Shown here in pieces: positions 6,729 to 14,110 of a stretch of 22,878 bases of DNA. A model generated the notes under the pieces. It saw only the letters and a list, made by a program, of their open reading frames with translations. It ran no database searches and was not told the origin of the DNA. The position numbers were made by a program, and so were the translations under genes. Every line of letters begins with the position of its first letter. Position 1 is the first letter of the stretch. This DNA is from a virus: IMG/VR virus record IMGVR_UViG_3300020438_000295, positions 1-22,878 of that record, one strand, 5' to 3'.

Positions 6729-8195
6729 ATGGATTCAATAGATAAGTTTTTAAAATTATATTCCTATAAATTTCCTAAAGGATATCCTGACATAAATAAT
6801 GAGCAGGATATTTTACTACTCGAAAACATATTAGAGAAATTAAATATTGAAGTTTCTTTAAAAGAGGCAGCTTTATCCCCAACTGAATTAAATAAACCTT
6901 ATACCTCAAGGCATGAACTTGCGGGTCAATATGAAGATAGAGGAGAAAGATTTTTAGAAAAAATTGAAAAAAAACAATCGTTTGAGCTTAATGATGGTTC
7001 TAAAATTACTATTGATGTTGAAAGATCTACTGAAGCCATTAAAAACCTTAAAGATAAGAATTATAATGCCTTTGGAAGAGGAGCTAAAATCTTAATAGAC
7101 ACAGAGGGCAATGCTTATAGCTTATCATTATTTAAAAAAACACCTGAATTTGGTAGTGGAAAAGGAATGGGAGGAGGAGCAGCAAGTACTGCTATTCAAG
7201 AATCTTCTCAAAGTGTAGTAAATGCTATAGCTTATAATGTTAAAAAAGGTCAACTTTCTGAAGAAGATTTAACAGAAGAAAATATAAAAGAAGCATTTAA
7301 ATTTAGTGATATATCTAGCTCATTAGAAGAAGTATTAGATTTTATAAAAAATCAACCTAGTTGGACTAACACATTTATTTCTACAGCTAATATTTTATTA
7401 TCTAATTTCCCAAATTCTTCATTTCAACAACACAGAGGTTCTTCATTTGTAAATTCCATATATGAAGCTTATAAAGCAGCTAAAAAAGGAGCTGGTATTT
7501 CAATGCAAGCCGATAAATGGAATCCTGCAGATATTTGGATGGTAGATGCCTCTATTCTATCAACACAATTTCCAACTGAATTAAAAGAATTAAATGCTTT
7601 ATTAGCTGATCTTTACGCTGAAAATAAATTAATAGGGGTTTCTTTAAAGAAAACAGGAAAAGAAGCTAAAATAGGAACTTATAATTTAAGTGAAGAAGAT
7701 AAAGAAGGATACACTTATACAAATTCAGATTCAAGACCTACAAACAATAATACAGCTATAATATATAGTGATGGAGTTATAACATTTAGAACATTTAATT
7801 TTGCCTCCAATTTTGCAGGTGAAATTAAAGGTAAAACAGCATCTCATGGTAAAATAGGTCAAGGTGCTATAAATGATATTTTAAGAGAAAATAATTTACC
7901 CCTATTACCATCCCCAAAAGATTTACAATCTAAATTTAAATCTAAAGATGAAGATTTAACAGAAGATTTCTATTCAAATTATAATAAAATAGTAGAAGGT
8001 ATATCAAAAGACGAATTTGATGCTATAATAAATAGTAAAGATTTAAACTGGTTAGTATCAAAATATATGTCAACTAAGTTAGCTTCTACAATTGAAGCTC
8101 AAGATCAATCAATACAAGATGAAATAATCTCAGATATGATCCGATATGCCTCATCAGCTACAAAATCTAGTTCAGTATTTGCTAAAATATCATAA
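6729..8195 (+). CDS. large phage protein with possible PD-(D/E)XK nuclease-like core
   Basis: I start this gene at ATG 6729, one base after the preceding stop codon; a longer in-frame start at 6669 would sit inside the previous gene. The product has 488 residues. A leader-like segment near the N-terminus ends VSLKEAAL (L-K-E). Residues about 264-308 carry KWNPADIWMVD and, 33 residues on, IGVSLKK (D268, then S305-L-K307). This spacing resembles the D...(E/S)xK core of PD-(D/E)XK nucleases, with Ser in place of the usual acidic residue. A Gly-rich loop GSGKGMGGGAAS lies near residue 140 but is not a Walker A motif. No catalytic assignment is secure. An (L-x-E)-processed virion protein with a nuclease-like fold is a reasonable hypothesis. 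Confidence 0.65.
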   Translation: MDSIDKFLKLYSYKFPKGYPDINNEQDILLLENILEKLNIEVSLKEAALSPTELNKPYTSRHELAGQYEDRGERFLEKIEKKQSFELNDGSKITIDVERSTEAIKNLKDKNYNAFGRGAKILIDTEGNAYSLSLFKKTPEFGSGKGMGGGAASTAIQESSQSVVNAIAYNVKKGQLSEEDLTEENIKEAFKFSDISSSLEEVLDFIKNQPSWTNTFISTANILLSNFPNSSFQQHRGSSFVNSIYEAYKAAKKGAGISMQADKWNPADIWMVDASILSTQFPTELKELNALLADLYAENKLIGVSLKKTGKEAKIGTYNLSEEDKEGYTYTNSDSRPTNNNTAIIYSDGVITFRTFNFASNFAGEIKGKTASHGKIGQGAINDILRENNLPLLPSPKDLQSKFKSKDEDLTEDFYSNYNKIVEGISKDEFDAIINSKDLNWLVSKYMSTKLASTIEAQDQSIQDEIISDMIRYASSATKSSSVFAKIS

Positions 8196-8203
8196 TATTT
8201 ATA
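8194..8203 (+). promoter_or_regulatory. candidate phage promoter element AATATTTATA
   Basis: AATATTTATA begins in the TAA stop of the preceding gene and ends 3 bases before the ATG at 8207. This spacing is very short for a promoter of that gene unless transcription starts farther downstream, so here the match may be chance or serve another purpose. Confidence 0.25.
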
Positions 8204-8206
8204 CAC

Positions 8207-8878
8207 ATGACACGACTACAAACATTAATAAAAGAAGTATTATCACAACCTAAAAAAAAGGACTGTGGATGTGGTTGTAACGATTGTGGAGGTAAAGCAC
8301 CTATCCTAACAGAAAGTAAAGTAAAACACCTAATATCAGAAGGTTTACAATACCACATGGATAAAAAAATATCCCTATTTGAATCAGTATACCGAATGGG
8401 ATCCAAAAAACATTTTGAGCTTATAAGAGAAGCAAGAGCATTATGGGTAAGAGGTATAATAGATGTATCTGAAGATGATCAAGCGATATTAGAAACACAT
8501 TTAGGTAATTTTGGAATGTATGAAGGTGAAGAAGTACCTTTAGATATGCCTATGGTGAATGAAGAGGAACAATTAGACGAAAAGAAAAAGGCTAAATCAA
8601 AGAAAAAAGACCCACCACTAAACAAACCAAAACGAGGCGGCTCAAAAGCATATTACGTATATGTTAGAGACCCAAAAACTAAAAAAATTAAAAAAGTATC
8701 ATTTGGTTCAGGTGGATTAAGAGCTAAAATTAAAAACAAAAAAGCTAGAAACGCATTCGCAGCACGTCACAACTGCAAAAACAAAAAAGACAGAACAAAA
8801 GCAGGATACTGGTCATGTAATCTACCTAGATACGCTGATCAATTAGGTTTAGGTTCTAAAATGAATACTTTTTGGTAA
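8207..8878 (+). CDS. DUF5872-like basic phage protein with Cys cluster
   Basis: The 223-residue product starts MTRLQTLIKEVLSQPKKK, a class B leader. A Cys-rich knot CGCGCNDCGG follows at residues about 20-29, then a second leader-like unit (ILTESKVKHLISEGL). The middle is acidic (residues about 107-128). The C-terminal 80 residues hold VSFGSGGLRAKIKNKKARNA, FAARHNCKNKK and GYWSCNLPRYA, which match the pattern of the phage and giant-virus domain DUF5872 (basic, one or two conserved cysteines, RARHNC, YWSC). The function of that domain is unknown to me; its charge suggests nucleic-acid contact. The next gene carries a related pattern. Confidence 0.7.
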   Translation: MTRLQTLIKEVLSQPKKKDCGCGCNDCGGKAPILTESKVKHLISEGLQYHMDKKISLFESVYRMGSKKHFELIREARALWVRGIIDVSEDDQAILETHLGNFGMYEGEEVPLDMPMVNEEEQLDEKKKAKSKKKDPPLNKPKRGGSKAYYVYVRDPKTKKIKKVSFGSGGLRAKIKNKKARNAFAARHNCKNKKDRTKAGYWSCNLPRYADQLGLGSKMNTFW

Positions 8879-8879
8879 T

Positions 8880-9614
8880 ATGAATTCATTACAAGAAAAT
8901 AGAATTGAAGGTTTAATTAGAGAAAAACTCTGTAAAAAGGGTGAAGCTTACCGCAAACGTAGAATGGCAGCAGGAGAAAAATCATCTGCTTACCTATCTG
9001 GCCGTGCTGTTAAAGTATGTAAAGGTCAAATGAGCGGTAAGAAAAAAAAAACTAACGAAATCATAGATAAAGTTACTGAATCACTACGTGACTGGTTTAA
9101 GAAAGAAGACTGGGTTAGAATAGACACTCAAGGTAACATAGCAGGTAAATGTGGTACGATGAAAAAAGGTAAAGCCACTACAAGATGTTTACCTAGAAAA
9201 AAAGCACAATCATTATCTAAAGCCGAAAGAAAATCTACAGCAGCTAAAAAAGTTAGAGGTAGTAAAAAAGGTAAACAATTTGTAAAAAATACTAAAAAAG
9301 CTAAAGTTAAACTCGAAGAAATAGATTACGATAGCATTTTTAGAGTTGAAGCTTATTTACTAACCGATTTATCTAACAGAGTCCAAGGAGATATTCTATC
9401 AGATATAAGATCATTACCTGGTGTAACAATAGTAGGTTCTAGAGACATTAAAATCAACCCATCAAAAGAAAAATCAATCCTTAGTGTAAAAGTAGATCCA
9501 TACCCGTTTACAAAAATGGATGATGTATCAGCTGTTGATTCAGTAGATTATATAACTGATGAAGTTAGAAAAATAGCTGGAGTAAAAGCATTTAAAATAT
9601 TACAAAGATCATAA
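8880..9614 (+). CDS. DUF5872-like protein with ferredoxin-like C-terminal domain
   Basis: The 244-residue product begins MNSLQENRIEGLIREKLCKK, a class B leader running into a Cys/Lys-rich section (LCKKGEAYRKRRMAAGEKSS, then KVCKG). A second module (residues about 64-142) reads SLRDWFKKEDWVRIDTQG, CGTMKKGKATTRCLPRKKAQ and ends in a long Lys-rich stretch; this is the DWF..E.WV / CG..KKG...CLP.KKA pattern of DUF5872-like phage proteins. The last 95 residues (FRVEAYLLTDLSNRVQGDI, LPGVTIVGSRDIK) look like a beta-alpha-beta, ferredoxin-like fold. The gene is one base after the previous stop and overlaps the next start. It appears to be a fusion of a basic DNA-contact-like part and a small alpha/beta domain. 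Confidence 0.7.
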   Translation: MNSLQENRIEGLIREKLCKKGEAYRKRRMAAGEKSSAYLSGRAVKVCKGQMSGKKKKTNEIIDKVTESLRDWFKKEDWVRIDTQGNIAGKCGTMKKGKATTRCLPRKKAQSLSKAERKSTAAKKVRGSKKGKQFVKNTKKAKVKLEEIDYDSIFRVEAYLLTDLSNRVQGDILSDIRSLPGVTIVGSRDIKINPSKEKSILSVKVDPYPFTKMDDVSAVDSVDYITDEVRKIAGVKAFKILQRS

Positions 9615-9862
9615 TGAACCCATACATTGATAAAGATACAACAAGAACATTCTCTAAAGATGTAGATCCAATGTCTTTAATATGGCACACAGACCAAGAA
9701 GACAGAACAGTAACAGTATTAGAAGGCAAAGGATGGCAATTTCAGCGAGATAATGAGCTGCCTTTGGAACTTAAAGAGGGAGTTAATATATTTATACCAA
9801 AGGGCCAAATCCATAGGGTTATAAAAGGCCAAACGGATTTAAAACTAAAAATAAAAAAATGA
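9614..9862 (+). CDS. small cupin-like protein
   Basis: This 82-residue protein starts at ATG 9614, which overlaps the preceding TAA (TAATG), and ends within the next gene's ATGA overlap. SLIWHTDQEDRTVTVLEGKG, then ELKEGVNIFIPKGQIHRVIK, has the alternating hydrophobic strands, turn glycines and IPKG..H of the cupin (double-stranded beta-helix) fold. Only His at about residues 25 and 67 are candidate metal ligands, fewer than in metal-dependent cupin enzymes, so a binding or structural role is as likely as catalysis. Coupling to both neighbours suggests it is made in step with them. Confidence 0.65.
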   Translation: MNPYIDKDTTRTFSKDVDPMSLIWHTDQEDRTVTVLEGKGWQFQRDNELPLELKEGVNIFIPKGQIHRVIKGQTDLKLKIKK

Positions 9863-10659
9863 GAAATTTAAACGAAGGCAAAAAGAAATCACCATCATAT
9901 ATGGCTGAACTAGCTGAAATTGATAAACAATCAGCCGTTGTAGCTATGGAATCTAAAATCAACCACTTACAAGAAATGGCTGATAAGAAAAAAGAAAGAC
10001 TATCTATGGTTAGCGAAGACGAAAACTTATCTGAACTTATTGATAAGAAACGAGTTAAAATGATGGAACGAGAAATCAAAGAAATCGAAAGAGCTAAAAT
10101 GAAGTTAGAAAAACTTTATGAAAAAATGACTGGTAGTAAGAAGAAAGAAATGGTTGATGAGGAAGAAAAAATGGATGAAGGTCATGGTATGGATAGCATG
10201 TACGATGAAGATGATTCAGTAAGCGAAGGTGGATATGGTTCAACTACTTATGAGGAAGATGATTCAACTTACGAAGAAGATGATATGAAAGAATCAACTA
10301 ATGAAGAATATTTAAGAATGCAAAAATTAGCAGGTGTTATTTCTGAAGAAGAATATAAAAATAGATTAAATGAAGCCATGGATGTTAAAAGTGCAAATGA
10401 TATGGGGGATGAAATGGTTAAATCTTTTGGTAGAGATAATTTAATGGGAGCTGCAAAATTAGAAATTACAGGTGCTGATAAAAGTGAAGTAAAAGACGCA
10501 GCTGAATTAGGTAAAATGACATTACAAAATATGCTTAGTGCTATTTTTAAAAAATATGGACCTAATTTCTCTTCAGTAACGGAAAAAGGAAAATTAAGTA
10601 TAACTCCTCAATCTAAAGGGGGTGGAGCTCTAGGTTATTCCTTTGTAATAACTCAGTAA
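9859..10659 (+). CDS. charged coiled-coil phage protein with internal leader-like motif
   Basis: The start ATG overlaps the previous TGA stop. The 266-residue product has a long charged helix at residues about 12-95 (Lys/Glu-rich, likely coiled coil), then an acidic, Tyr/Ser-rich stretch with a repeated unit YEEDDSTYEEDD (near 10249-10284). Residues about 152-174 read EYLRMQKLAGVISEEEYKNR followed by LNEA; I recall the RMQ.LAG.I.E.EY...LNE pattern from many marine T4-like phage structural proteins. The C-terminal 90 residues appear folded (LEITGADKSEVKDAAELGKM, LGYSFVITQ). It is the last gene before the terminator. A virion or core role is inferred. Confidence 0.7.
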   Translation: MRNLNEGKKKSPSYMAELAEIDKQSAVVAMESKINHLQEMADKKKERLSMVSEDENLSELIDKKRVKMMEREIKEIERAKMKLEKLYEKMTGSKKKEMVDEEEKMDEGHGMDSMYDEDDSVSEGGYGSTTYEEDDSTYEEDDMKESTNEEYLRMQKLAGVISEEEYKNRLNEAMDVKSANDMGDEMVKSFGRDNLMGAAKLEITGADKSEVKDAAELGKMTLQNMLSAIFKKYGPNFSSVTEKGKLSITPQSKGGGALGYSFVITQ

Positions 10660-10670
10660 TCTAATATTTA

Positions 10671-10689
10671 ACCCGATTCATAGCCGGGT
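10671..10689 (+). other. short hairpin before the terminator
   Basis: ACCCG (10671-10675) can pair with CGGGT (10685-10689) across a nine-base loop. It lies between the end of the preceding gene and the strong terminator, without a T-run of its own. It could be a processing or stability element in the 3' end of the transcript, or chance. Confidence 0.3.
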
Positions 10690-10714
10690 GACTTAAAAAA
10701 TAATAATGACAGCT

Positions 10715-10749
10715 GTGGCGTCTCTAATTTGGAGACGCCACTTTTTTTT
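10715..10749 (+). terminator. strong rho-independent terminator
   Basis: GTGGCGTCTC (10715-10724) pairs perfectly with GAGACGCCAC (10732-10741) around a seven-base loop, and eight T residues follow (10742-10749). The 10-bp GC-rich stem stands out sharply from the AT-rich surroundings. It separates the upstream accessory genes from the oxidoreductase gene that starts at 10782, and marks a transcription-unit boundary. Confidence 0.92.
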
Positions 10750-10781
10750 CGTATATTCACAACAAAAACATAAATACATAA

Positions 10782-12140
10782 ATGGAAGTAACAGTAATGG
10801 TGGGAGCAGGAGTAGCAAACATAAATGCAGCTACTAAGCTTATAGATAACGGATACAAAGGTAAAATTAAAATTATTGATATGGGTAAAGACCCACATGA
10901 TAGATTACCTGAAGAAGTAATGACAGGAATGTTAGGTGCAGGAGGATGGTCAGATGGTAAATTAACTTATCATACTGAAGTAGGAGGTCAATTATCAAAA
11001 TATTGTGGGAATGAAAAGGCAATGGAGTTAATGGATCAAGTCATTAATAATTTTAAACGTTTTCACCCTAAACCAGAAGCGGTACAATGTTCTGATCCTC
11101 AAGCAGAACCAGAATTTATAAAACCATATTTTGGATTAAAACTATTTCCTGTATGGCACGTTGGTACAGATTATTTACACGAAATAGGTAAAAATTGGTA
11201 TAAATACTTAGTTGATAATGGTGTTGAATTTTACTGGCAGTGGAGAGTAACTAAAATTGATTTTAAAACTAAACACATTGATATGACATCTGAAAAATAT
11301 CCTCAATCAGATGATGATTGGATATTCTTTGATAAACTAATATTTGGTGTGGGTAAATCAGGTATCGATTTTGGTAAACGTTTAGCTGAAAAGTATAAAT
11401 TAAAAACAGAACCTAAAGCAGTTCAAATAGGAGTTAGATTTGAAGCACCACAAAAACATTTCCAAAAACTAATTGATATTAGTTACGATTTTAAATTATA
11501 TAGAAAATTTGAAGATAAAGGTGTATCATTAAGATCATTTTGTACAAACAATAATGCAGCTTATGTAGCAGCAGAACACACATATGGAGATTATAGTTAC
11601 AATGGTCATGCTAAAAAGGATGAAGCATATAGAAATGATATGACTAATTTTGGTATACTAATGGAAATTAGAGGTATAGATAAACCATTTGATTGGTCAA
11701 GAGAAGCAGTTAAAAAATTGCAAAAGAATGGTAAAGGTACATTTTACTCCCCTAATTCAAATAGAGTCCCATCTACCACCTCAGAAGGTGACTATGTAAA
11801 GGTAGAAGTAGTAAATAGTATGTTACCATTATATGATGCATTAGAGGATTATGCTTTTTATATAGAAGATTTTATTGAGGATATGAAGGAAGTATTCCCA
11901 ACATTAGGAAATGATTGGGGAATTTATATGCCTGAAGTTAAATATCTATCACCTGAACCATTAGTTAATTATAATGATTTAAGTTTAGAAGATTACCCAA
12001 ATATACACTTTGTAGGTGATGCTTTATCAGCAAGAGGTATTACAGTATCAGGGGCACAGGGAATATATGTTGCTGAAAGTTTAATTAAACAAAACAAAAA
12101 TGAGCAAGAAAGAGAAATTTTACGAGTACAAAACCATTAG
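10782..12140 (+). CDS. FAD-dependent oxidoreductase (COG2509-like)
   Basis: The 452-residue protein begins with a Rossmann dinucleotide-binding fold: a beta strand MEVTVMV, then GAGVANINAATKL (residues 8-20), where Asn takes the place of the usual third glycine. It ends with an FAD-domain signature HFVGDALSARGITVSGAQGI (near residue 410), typical of the GD...RG....G motif of FAD-dependent dehydrogenases. A mid-protein SFCTNNNAAYVAAEHTYGDY stretch recalls COG2509 enzymes, whose substrates are mostly unknown. No leader or transmembrane segment is visible. The gene follows a terminator and opens its own unit. It is unusual inside a head-gene region, and is best seen as an auxiliary metabolic gene or an RNA/lipid/protein-modifying enzyme; the substrate is not known. 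Confidence 0.8.
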   Translation: MEVTVMVGAGVANINAATKLIDNGYKGKIKIIDMGKDPHDRLPEEVMTGMLGAGGWSDGKLTYHTEVGGQLSKYCGNEKAMELMDQVINNFKRFHPKPEAVQCSDPQAEPEFIKPYFGLKLFPVWHVGTDYLHEIGKNWYKYLVDNGVEFYWQWRVTKIDFKTKHIDMTSEKYPQSDDDWIFFDKLIFGVGKSGIDFGKRLAEKYKLKTEPKAVQIGVRFEAPQKHFQKLIDISYDFKLYRKFEDKGVSLRSFCTNNNAAYVAAEHTYGDYSYNGHAKKDEAYRNDMTNFGILMEIRGIDKPFDWSREAVKKLQKNGKGTFYSPNSNRVPSTTSEGDYVKVEVVNSMLPLYDALEDYAFYIEDFIEDMKEVFPTLGNDWGIYMPEVKYLSPEPLVNYNDLSLEDYPNIHFVGDALSARGITVSGAQGIYVAESLIKQNKNEQEREILRVQNH

Positions 12141-12375
12141 AGTAGAGGGTGCTTTACACCACCTATTTAGAGAAGATAAAAACAAAAATTGGATTCACCA
12201 CAACACAGAAGGTCCAGCTATTGAACCTGTTAATTCAGAAGATAGAAGTGTTTCTAAAAAATATTATCTTTTTGGATTTGAAAAAACTAGAGAAGAATTC
12301 AATGAATATCAACAAAGCAAAGAAGGTTTACCTTGGTATAAAAATCCATCAATGAAAATGGTAGCTAGATTTTGA
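12100..12375 (+). CDS. small conserved phage protein of unknown function
   Basis: The ATG at 12100 lies inside the end of the oxidoreductase gene (41-base overlap, different frame). The 91-residue product contains HHNTEGPAIEPVNSEDRSVS, then KKYYLFGFEKTREEFNEY and ends GLPWYKNPSMKMVARF. The EGPA...K.Y...G pattern recalls short MORN-like phage proteins I have seen in T4-like genomes, where function is not known. The overlap suggests coupled expression with the oxidoreductase. A competing frame from 12149 was rejected. Confidence 0.65.
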   Translation: MSKKEKFYEYKTIRVEGALHHLFREDKNKNWIHHNTEGPAIEPVNSEDRSVSKKYYLFGFEKTREEFNEYQQSKEGLPWYKNPSMKMVARF

Positions 12376-12405
12376 TATGTTAAACAATTTTATTATATTA
12401 TAATT

Positions 12406-12945
12406 ATGAAAATAGGTTTTTGTGGTACAATGTCTGTAGGTAAAACTACATTAGTGAATGAATTAAAAACATTTCCTGAATTTAAGGATTATACATTTAG
12501 AACAGAACGTTCTAAGTATTTAAGAGATTTAGGTATTCCATTAAATACAGATTCAACATTAAAGGGTCAAACAATATTTTTAGCTGAACGAGCAGCTGAA
12601 TTGCTCCAAGAAAACATAATAACGGATAGAACAGTTATTGATGTTATGGCATTTACTAGTTTAGCTGATTCAATTGATTTTAATGAATTAGAAGATTTTG
12701 AAAATCTTGCAGCGAATTTTATTGAGGATTATGATTATATATTTTATGTTTCTCCTGAGGGAGTTGACATTGAAGATAATGGAGTTAGAGAAACAGATGC
12801 TAAATATAGAGATTTAGTAGATCTTAGTATAAATAAATTCTTGAATAGATATAGTTGGAAAATTAAAAATTTAGTAAGATTAAAGGGTACTACTAAAGAA
12901 CGTATAGAAATATTTCAAGAGGCACTTCTTCCCCAATATTTATAA
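12406..12945 (+). CDS. P-loop NTPase/kinase, NadR-like (AAA_28)
   Basis: The 179-residue protein opens MKIGFCGTMSVGKTTLV with a Walker A motif (GTMSVGKTT, residues 7-15). ITDRTVIDVMAF near residue 66 fits the following strand, YDYIFYVSPEG (near 113) resembles the strand before a substrate lid, and DNGVRETDAKYRD fits the (D/E)NGxRxxD segment of the AAA_28 group, which includes the nicotinamide-ribonucleoside kinase part of NadR. It is the length of a stand-alone kinase domain. A phosphotransfer role on a nucleoside or cofactor is likely; whether it acts on nicotinamide riboside is not shown. It follows the FAD enzyme, which is suggestive but no proof of a pathway. Confidence 0.78.
   Translation: MKIGFCGTMSVGKTTLVNELKTFPEFKDYTFRTERSKYLRDLGIPLNTDSTLKGQTIFLAERAAELLQENIITDRTVIDVMAFTSLADSIDFNELEDFENLAANFIEDYDYIFYVSPEGVDIEDNGVRETDAKYRDLVDLSINKFLNRYSWKIKNLVRLKGTTKERIEIFQEALLPQYL
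12935..12944 (+). promoter_or_regulatory. candidate phage promoter element AATATTTATA
   Basis: AATATTTATA overlaps the last codons and stop of the kinase gene and ends 16 bases before the ATG at 12961. It sits in CCCAATATTTATAA, the same 14 bases found at 3018-3031. The spacing would place a start of transcription a few bases before the gene, giving a short A-rich leader. Supported only by repetition and position. Confidence 0.4.
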
Positions 12946-12960
12946 TAAAATATTTTTATA

Positions 12961-13746
12961 ATGAAAAAAGCCCAACTTAAGGAAGCAATCAAAAACGAAA
13001 TTAAATCTGTACTATCAGAAGGAATGACTGATAAAGAAAGAGAAGATAAACTCCAACAAGCTAAAAGAGGTGGGGGAAAAGAAAAACCACTTAGAAAATT
13101 AGCTGCCACAGGTAAAAAAGAAGATTCTTTAAATGAAATTAGCTCTACTGAAGCTAATGCTCAATTAATGGAAATAGTAGAACACCAAAAGGAAATTCTA
13201 TATATTTTAAAAGAGTTAAAAAAAGGAGCTGATCTTGATGCCGCCATTAGGATAATAGAAAATGAAGTAGGTAAAACACTCACTAAAGTTAAAAACCTAA
13301 AACAAATAAAAGGACTTCAAACAACCTTTGCTGATATAAGAGAAGGTACTTGGAGTTCTGGAACTTATAATGAAATTGGGAGATTTATACAAGATGTAAA
13401 AAATCTTAAAGATAAATATTACAACATAGTAGGCAACGATGATGTATTTGATGGTTTAGATAGAGCTGAAGAATCTGCTAGAGAAATGATGATAAATGCT
13501 CCTGAAAACAGATCAGATCTTAATGAAGATGAAATGTCTGATGAAGAAAAAGATAAAGCAGCATCTAAAGGAGCTAAGAAAAAAGATTCAGTAGCTACTA
13601 TATCAAACAAACTTCAAAAACTAACAGCTAAAATGAAGAAAAAAGCTAAAGAGTTTAAAGAAGCTGAGGGTAAAGCTAAAGATAAAATTAAAGACGAGCT
13701 GAAAGACATGACAGCTGAAAAGAAAAAACTTGAAAAATCCCTTTAA
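12961..13746 (+). CDS. Lys/Glu-rich protein with class B leader
   Basis: The 261-residue product starts MKKAQLKEAIKNEIKSVLSE, the clearest class B leader in the window, ending in an L-S-E site at residue 20. A further SLNEISS unit follows near residue 57 and a DLNEDEM unit near 180. The middle (residues about 62-170) is helical (EHQKEILYILKELKKG, VKNLKQIKGLQTTFADIREG), and the last 60 residues are a very Lys-rich helix. The candidate promoter element is 16 bases upstream. Its end overlaps the start of the next gene by 17 bases. I infer a head-internal or core protein that is cut by the prohead protease; sequence family not recognised. Confidence 0.7.
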   Translation: MKKAQLKEAIKNEIKSVLSEGMTDKEREDKLQQAKRGGGKEKPLRKLAATGKKEDSLNEISSTEANAQLMEIVEHQKEILYILKELKKGADLDAAIRIIENEVGKTLTKVKNLKQIKGLQTTFADIREGTWSSGTYNEIGRFIQDVKNLKDKYYNIVGNDDVFDGLDRAEESAREMMINAPENRSDLNEDEMSDEEKDKAASKGAKKKDSVATISNKLQKLTAKMKKKAKEFKEAEGKAKDKIKDELKDMTAEKKKLEKSL

Positions 13747-14110
13747 AGACATAAAATTAGTTTTTATAATTGTTCTTGCAGTTGCTCTAATTTTAAGTTT
13801 TTTATTCCAACCCGCAACACAGATAGAAACATACGAAACTGAAATAAATTCATTAAAACAACAAAATGAAAGGTTGTTATTATCAAATGATAGTATAAAC
13901 AGAATAAATCAAAAGTTACAAGAAGAAATTACAGTAATGCTATATGCAATAGATAGCACAAAAGTTATATTAAAACAAACCGAAGAAAAACTTTCGGATT
14001 TAGAAAAAAAAAGAAATGAAGTATCTACTATCGTTACTAATATGGATAGCGATGATATTACCAATACATTCTCAGACTATCTCAAGAGGAGAAATACAGG
14101 AAATCGTTAA
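13730..14110 (+). CDS. membrane-anchored coiled-coil protein, i-spanin-like
   Basis: I choose TTG at 13730 as the start because the transmembrane segment comes straight after it and no in-frame ATG precedes it. The product (126 residues) has a basic N-terminus, one transmembrane helix (LVFIIVLAVALILSFLF, residues about 10-26), then a long coiled coil with Asn/Gln/Glu content to about residue 100. This is the plan of an inner-membrane spanin (Rz-like), with the coil in the periplasm. It overlaps the next gene, in another frame, by 95 bases, as Rz and Rz1 do in many phages. No sequence homology to a named spanin was recognised. Confidence 0.6.
   Translation: MKNPFKDIKLVFIIVLAVALILSFLFQPATQIETYETEINSLKQQNERLLLSNDSINRINQKLQEEITVMLYAIDSTKVILKQTEEKLSDLEKKRNEVSTIVTNMDSDDITNTFSDYLKRRNTGNR

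Noticed and set aside
7150-7180. Gly-rich GSGKGMGGGAAS as a Walker A motif.
   Set aside because: It lacks the GxxxxGK(S/T) layout, and no Walker B follows.
10706-10781. Small frame starting at ATG 10706 across the terminator.
   Set aside because: It runs through the stem and T-run into the oxidoreductase gene in another frame; the terminator explains the sequence.
12149-12355. Short + strand frame inside the 91-residue gene.
   Set aside because: The other frame (12100-12375) has a recognisable conserved pattern; this one is Lys/Asn-rich low complexity.
12935-12944. Reading AATATTTATA as T4-type TATAAATA late promoters for the minus strand.
   Set aside because: No minus-strand genes are supported nearby, and the spacing to + strand starts is consistent at several sites.
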